From NCBI GenBank assembly GCA_051715425.1, contig JBPXJS010000008.1, forward strand, positions 558,001 through 622,000: 64,000 nt of DNA, read 5' to 3'. The DNA is from JAJTFA01 sp051715425 (lineage in GTDB: Bacteria > Bacteroidota > Bacteroidia > UKL13-3). Under the pieces are notes generated by a model. The model saw only the letters and a list, made by a program, of their open reading frames with translations. It did not search any database and was not told the DNA's origin. Made by a program: the position numbers and the translations under genes. This document shows, piece after piece, positions 62,757-64,000 of the stretch (position 1 is the first letter of the stretch; each line of letters starts with the position of its first letter).

Positions 62757-63432
62757 ACTTTTTCTTCTTCAGCTTATCCTTAAATACTTTCTGAAATTTT
62801 TCCACTTTGGGTTTAATCACAAACTGGCAATAAGGCTGATCTCCATTGAGGTTATAATAATCCTGATGATAATCCTCCGCCACATAAAACTCAGAAAACG
62901 GAGTAATTTCGGTTACTATTTTATCGGTGAATGCTCCTGATCCGTCAAGTTCCTTTTTATATTTTTCGGCCAGTTCCTTTTGTTCATTATTTAAATAAAA
63001 AATGGCAGACCGGTATTGTGTTCCTGCATCATTACCCTGCCTGTTGAGTGTGGTAGGATCATGGCTGCTCCAAAATGCCTGCAGCAAATCGCTGTAAGAG
63101 ATTTTGGCTGGATCAAAAATAATACGGCATACCTCTGCATGGCCCGTTTTTCCATAACTTACTTCCCGGTAGGTAGGATTTTTCACATCTCCTCCACTGT
63201 ATCCGGATGTAACACTTATTACACCTTCCAGTTCAAGAAAAACGGCTTCTACACACCAAAAGCAGCCTGCACCAAATATGGCGGTATCGTTTCCTTTATT
63301 TACAGTTTCAATTGTTTGCATATATTGAGGTATGGCCGCAGCAGGTACCGTTTTTACATCAGCCCTGCTGCATCCGGTTATTGAAAGATAAAACACAAAA
63401 GAACCTAAAAAGTTGCTCATTATTGATTTCAT
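62755..63432 (-). CDS. msrA: Peptide-methionine (S)-S-oxide reductase, lipoprotein form
   Basis: 225 residues. The catalytic Cys is in FGAGCFWCVEAVF, and GYSGGDVKNPTYREVSYGKTGHAE and YHQDYY are standard MsrA blocks. The N-terminus has a signal with lipobox SITGC, so the enzyme is predicted to sit in the periplasm or at the outer membrane rather than in the cytosol. A start at 63420 would also keep the lipobox. It repairs methionine sulfoxide in exported proteins. Confidence 0.93.
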   Translation of the reverse strand: MKSIMSNFLGSFVFYLSITGCSRADVKTVPAAAIPQYMQTIETVNKGNDTAIFGAGCFWCVEAVFLELEGVISVTSGYSGGDVKNPTYREVSYGKTGHAEVCRIIFDPAKISYSDLLQAFWSSHDPTTLNRQGNDAGTQYRSAIFYLNNEQKELAEKYKKELDGSGAFTDKIVTEITPFSEFYVAEDYHQDYYNLNGDQPYCQFVIKPKVEKFQKVFKDKLKKKK

Positions 63433-63516
63433 GGTTTATTAAATTTACTCCATTGATGTGAATGTATGAGCATATACGCTTAAAATTGCATAATAGTTTT
63501 CAGATATTTGCCTTTT

Positions 63517-64000
63517 ATGAGATTATTAATCCTGGCATTCTTTTTCTCTTCTTCGCTACTGGCACAGCCATTACCCGAAGGCCTCACCACTATTGAAGGG
63601 AAAGCAGTGCCTGCATCCGTTTTTAACAAACACAAGGCCGTTGTTTTTATCTTTATTTCTCCTGAATGCCCGCTCTGTCAAAGTTATTCGCTTACACTTA
63701 AACAGCTTTACAGCACCTATAAGAAAAATGGAGTAGCATTTATTGGCATTATTCCCGGAAACGACTTTACACCTGCTCAGGTTAAAGAATACCAAACAAC
63801 ATATGGAATTCCCTTTCCTTTGTATTACGACAACCAGCTAAAATTTGTCCATTTCTTTCAGGCATCAGTAACTCCGGAAGTTTTTTTAATCAATCAAACA
63901 GGCAAATTGCTTTACAGCGGTCGTATAGACAATTGGGCATATGAGGTAAGCAGGAAACGAAAGGTAATAACAGATCACAACCTCAGAGATGCCATTGTTG
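63517..64000 (+). CDS. Secreted redoxin/thioredoxin-fold protein, C-terminus cut by window edge
   Basis: At least 161 residues, continuing past the window. A signal peptide (LLILAFFFSSSLLAQ) is followed by an AhpC-TSA/redoxin fold: VVFIFISPECPLCQSY (active CxxC as CPLC), FIGIIPGNDFTPAQ and the cis-Pro segment SVTPEVFLINQ. It may be the redoxin head of a larger protein, since some Bacteroidota fuse it to cytochrome or copper monooxygenase domains. No more can be said without the sequence to the right. Confidence 0.78.
   Translation, partial: MRLLILAFFFSSSLLAQPLPEGLTTIEGKAVPASVFNKHKAVVFIFISPECPLCQSYSLTLKQLYSTYKKNGVAFIGIIPGNDFTPAQVKEYQTTYGIPFPLYYDNQLKFVHFFQASVTPEVFLINQTGKLLYSGRIDNWAYEVSRKRKVITDHNLRDAIV

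Overview
The window looks like the chromosome of a Bacteroidota, probably from the Chitinophagia/Sphingobacteriia side, although genus cannot be told from sequence alone. The evidence is five large secreted proteins ending in type IX secretion (T9SS) C-terminal domains, promoter -7 boxes of the Bacteroidota form TAnnTTTG a short distance before many genes, little Shine-Dalgarno signal, FtcD and SPOR proteins, and AT-rich short intergenic regions. No rRNA, tRNA, CRISPR array, transposase or phage gene was seen.

Layout. 1-9.6 kb: a MerR regulator with intact cobalamin-photoreceptor motifs (cut by the window edge), a TIGR01777-type epimerase, a beta-helix lipoprotein, FtcD, a 1223-residue T9SS protein and a DUF3124 lipoprotein. 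9.6-24 kb: methyltransferases, M1 and M13 peptidases, FabI, a zinc-ribbon protein, a PqqB-like hydrolase with a thioesterase, a desaturase, and a radical SAM/T9SS/cupin operon. 24-33 kb: DUF4153 membrane protein, TMEM175-like channel, Na/Pi transporter and a 1408-residue multidomain T9SS protein. 33-40 kb: a MocR-type regulator facing a tight eight-gene operon with four GNAT acetyltransferases, a methyltransferase, OsmC, cupin and secreted hydrolase. 40-46.6 kb: T9SS multicopper oxidase, Crp/Fnr regulator, cytochrome c, an Xre regulator with a membrane partner, and a beta-lactamase-fold hydrolase. 47-51.4 kb: a three-gene SMC/condensin-like operon (MksB/F/E type). 51.8-64 kb: mostly housekeeping (TrmN6-type methyltransferase, cysteine synthase family, FabD, FAH, SPOR, DeoC, SecA, MetF, MsrA) plus a truncated redoxin.

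Most notable. (1) A compact SMC-kleisin-KITE operon without a recognisable nuclease partner. It lies between two arrays of degenerate 7-bp repeats that point in opposite directions. (2) The heptamer repeats themselves: five intergenic blocks, some in exact 7-bp register for 10-17 units. Three of the blocks share a core of about 40 bp with a small GC-rich hairpin. (3) The MocR/GNAT operon with CTGTAT operator-like repeats. (4) Tandem GAGTG-N4-CACTC palindromes before the multicopper oxidase and a GTAAC-N4-GTTAC palindrome before the cytochrome, on either side of a Crp/Fnr gene.

Functions are assigned from motifs and family resemblance read by eye. No database search was run. Start codons were moved inward wherever a signal peptide, family N-terminus, upstream overlap or promoter position argued for it.
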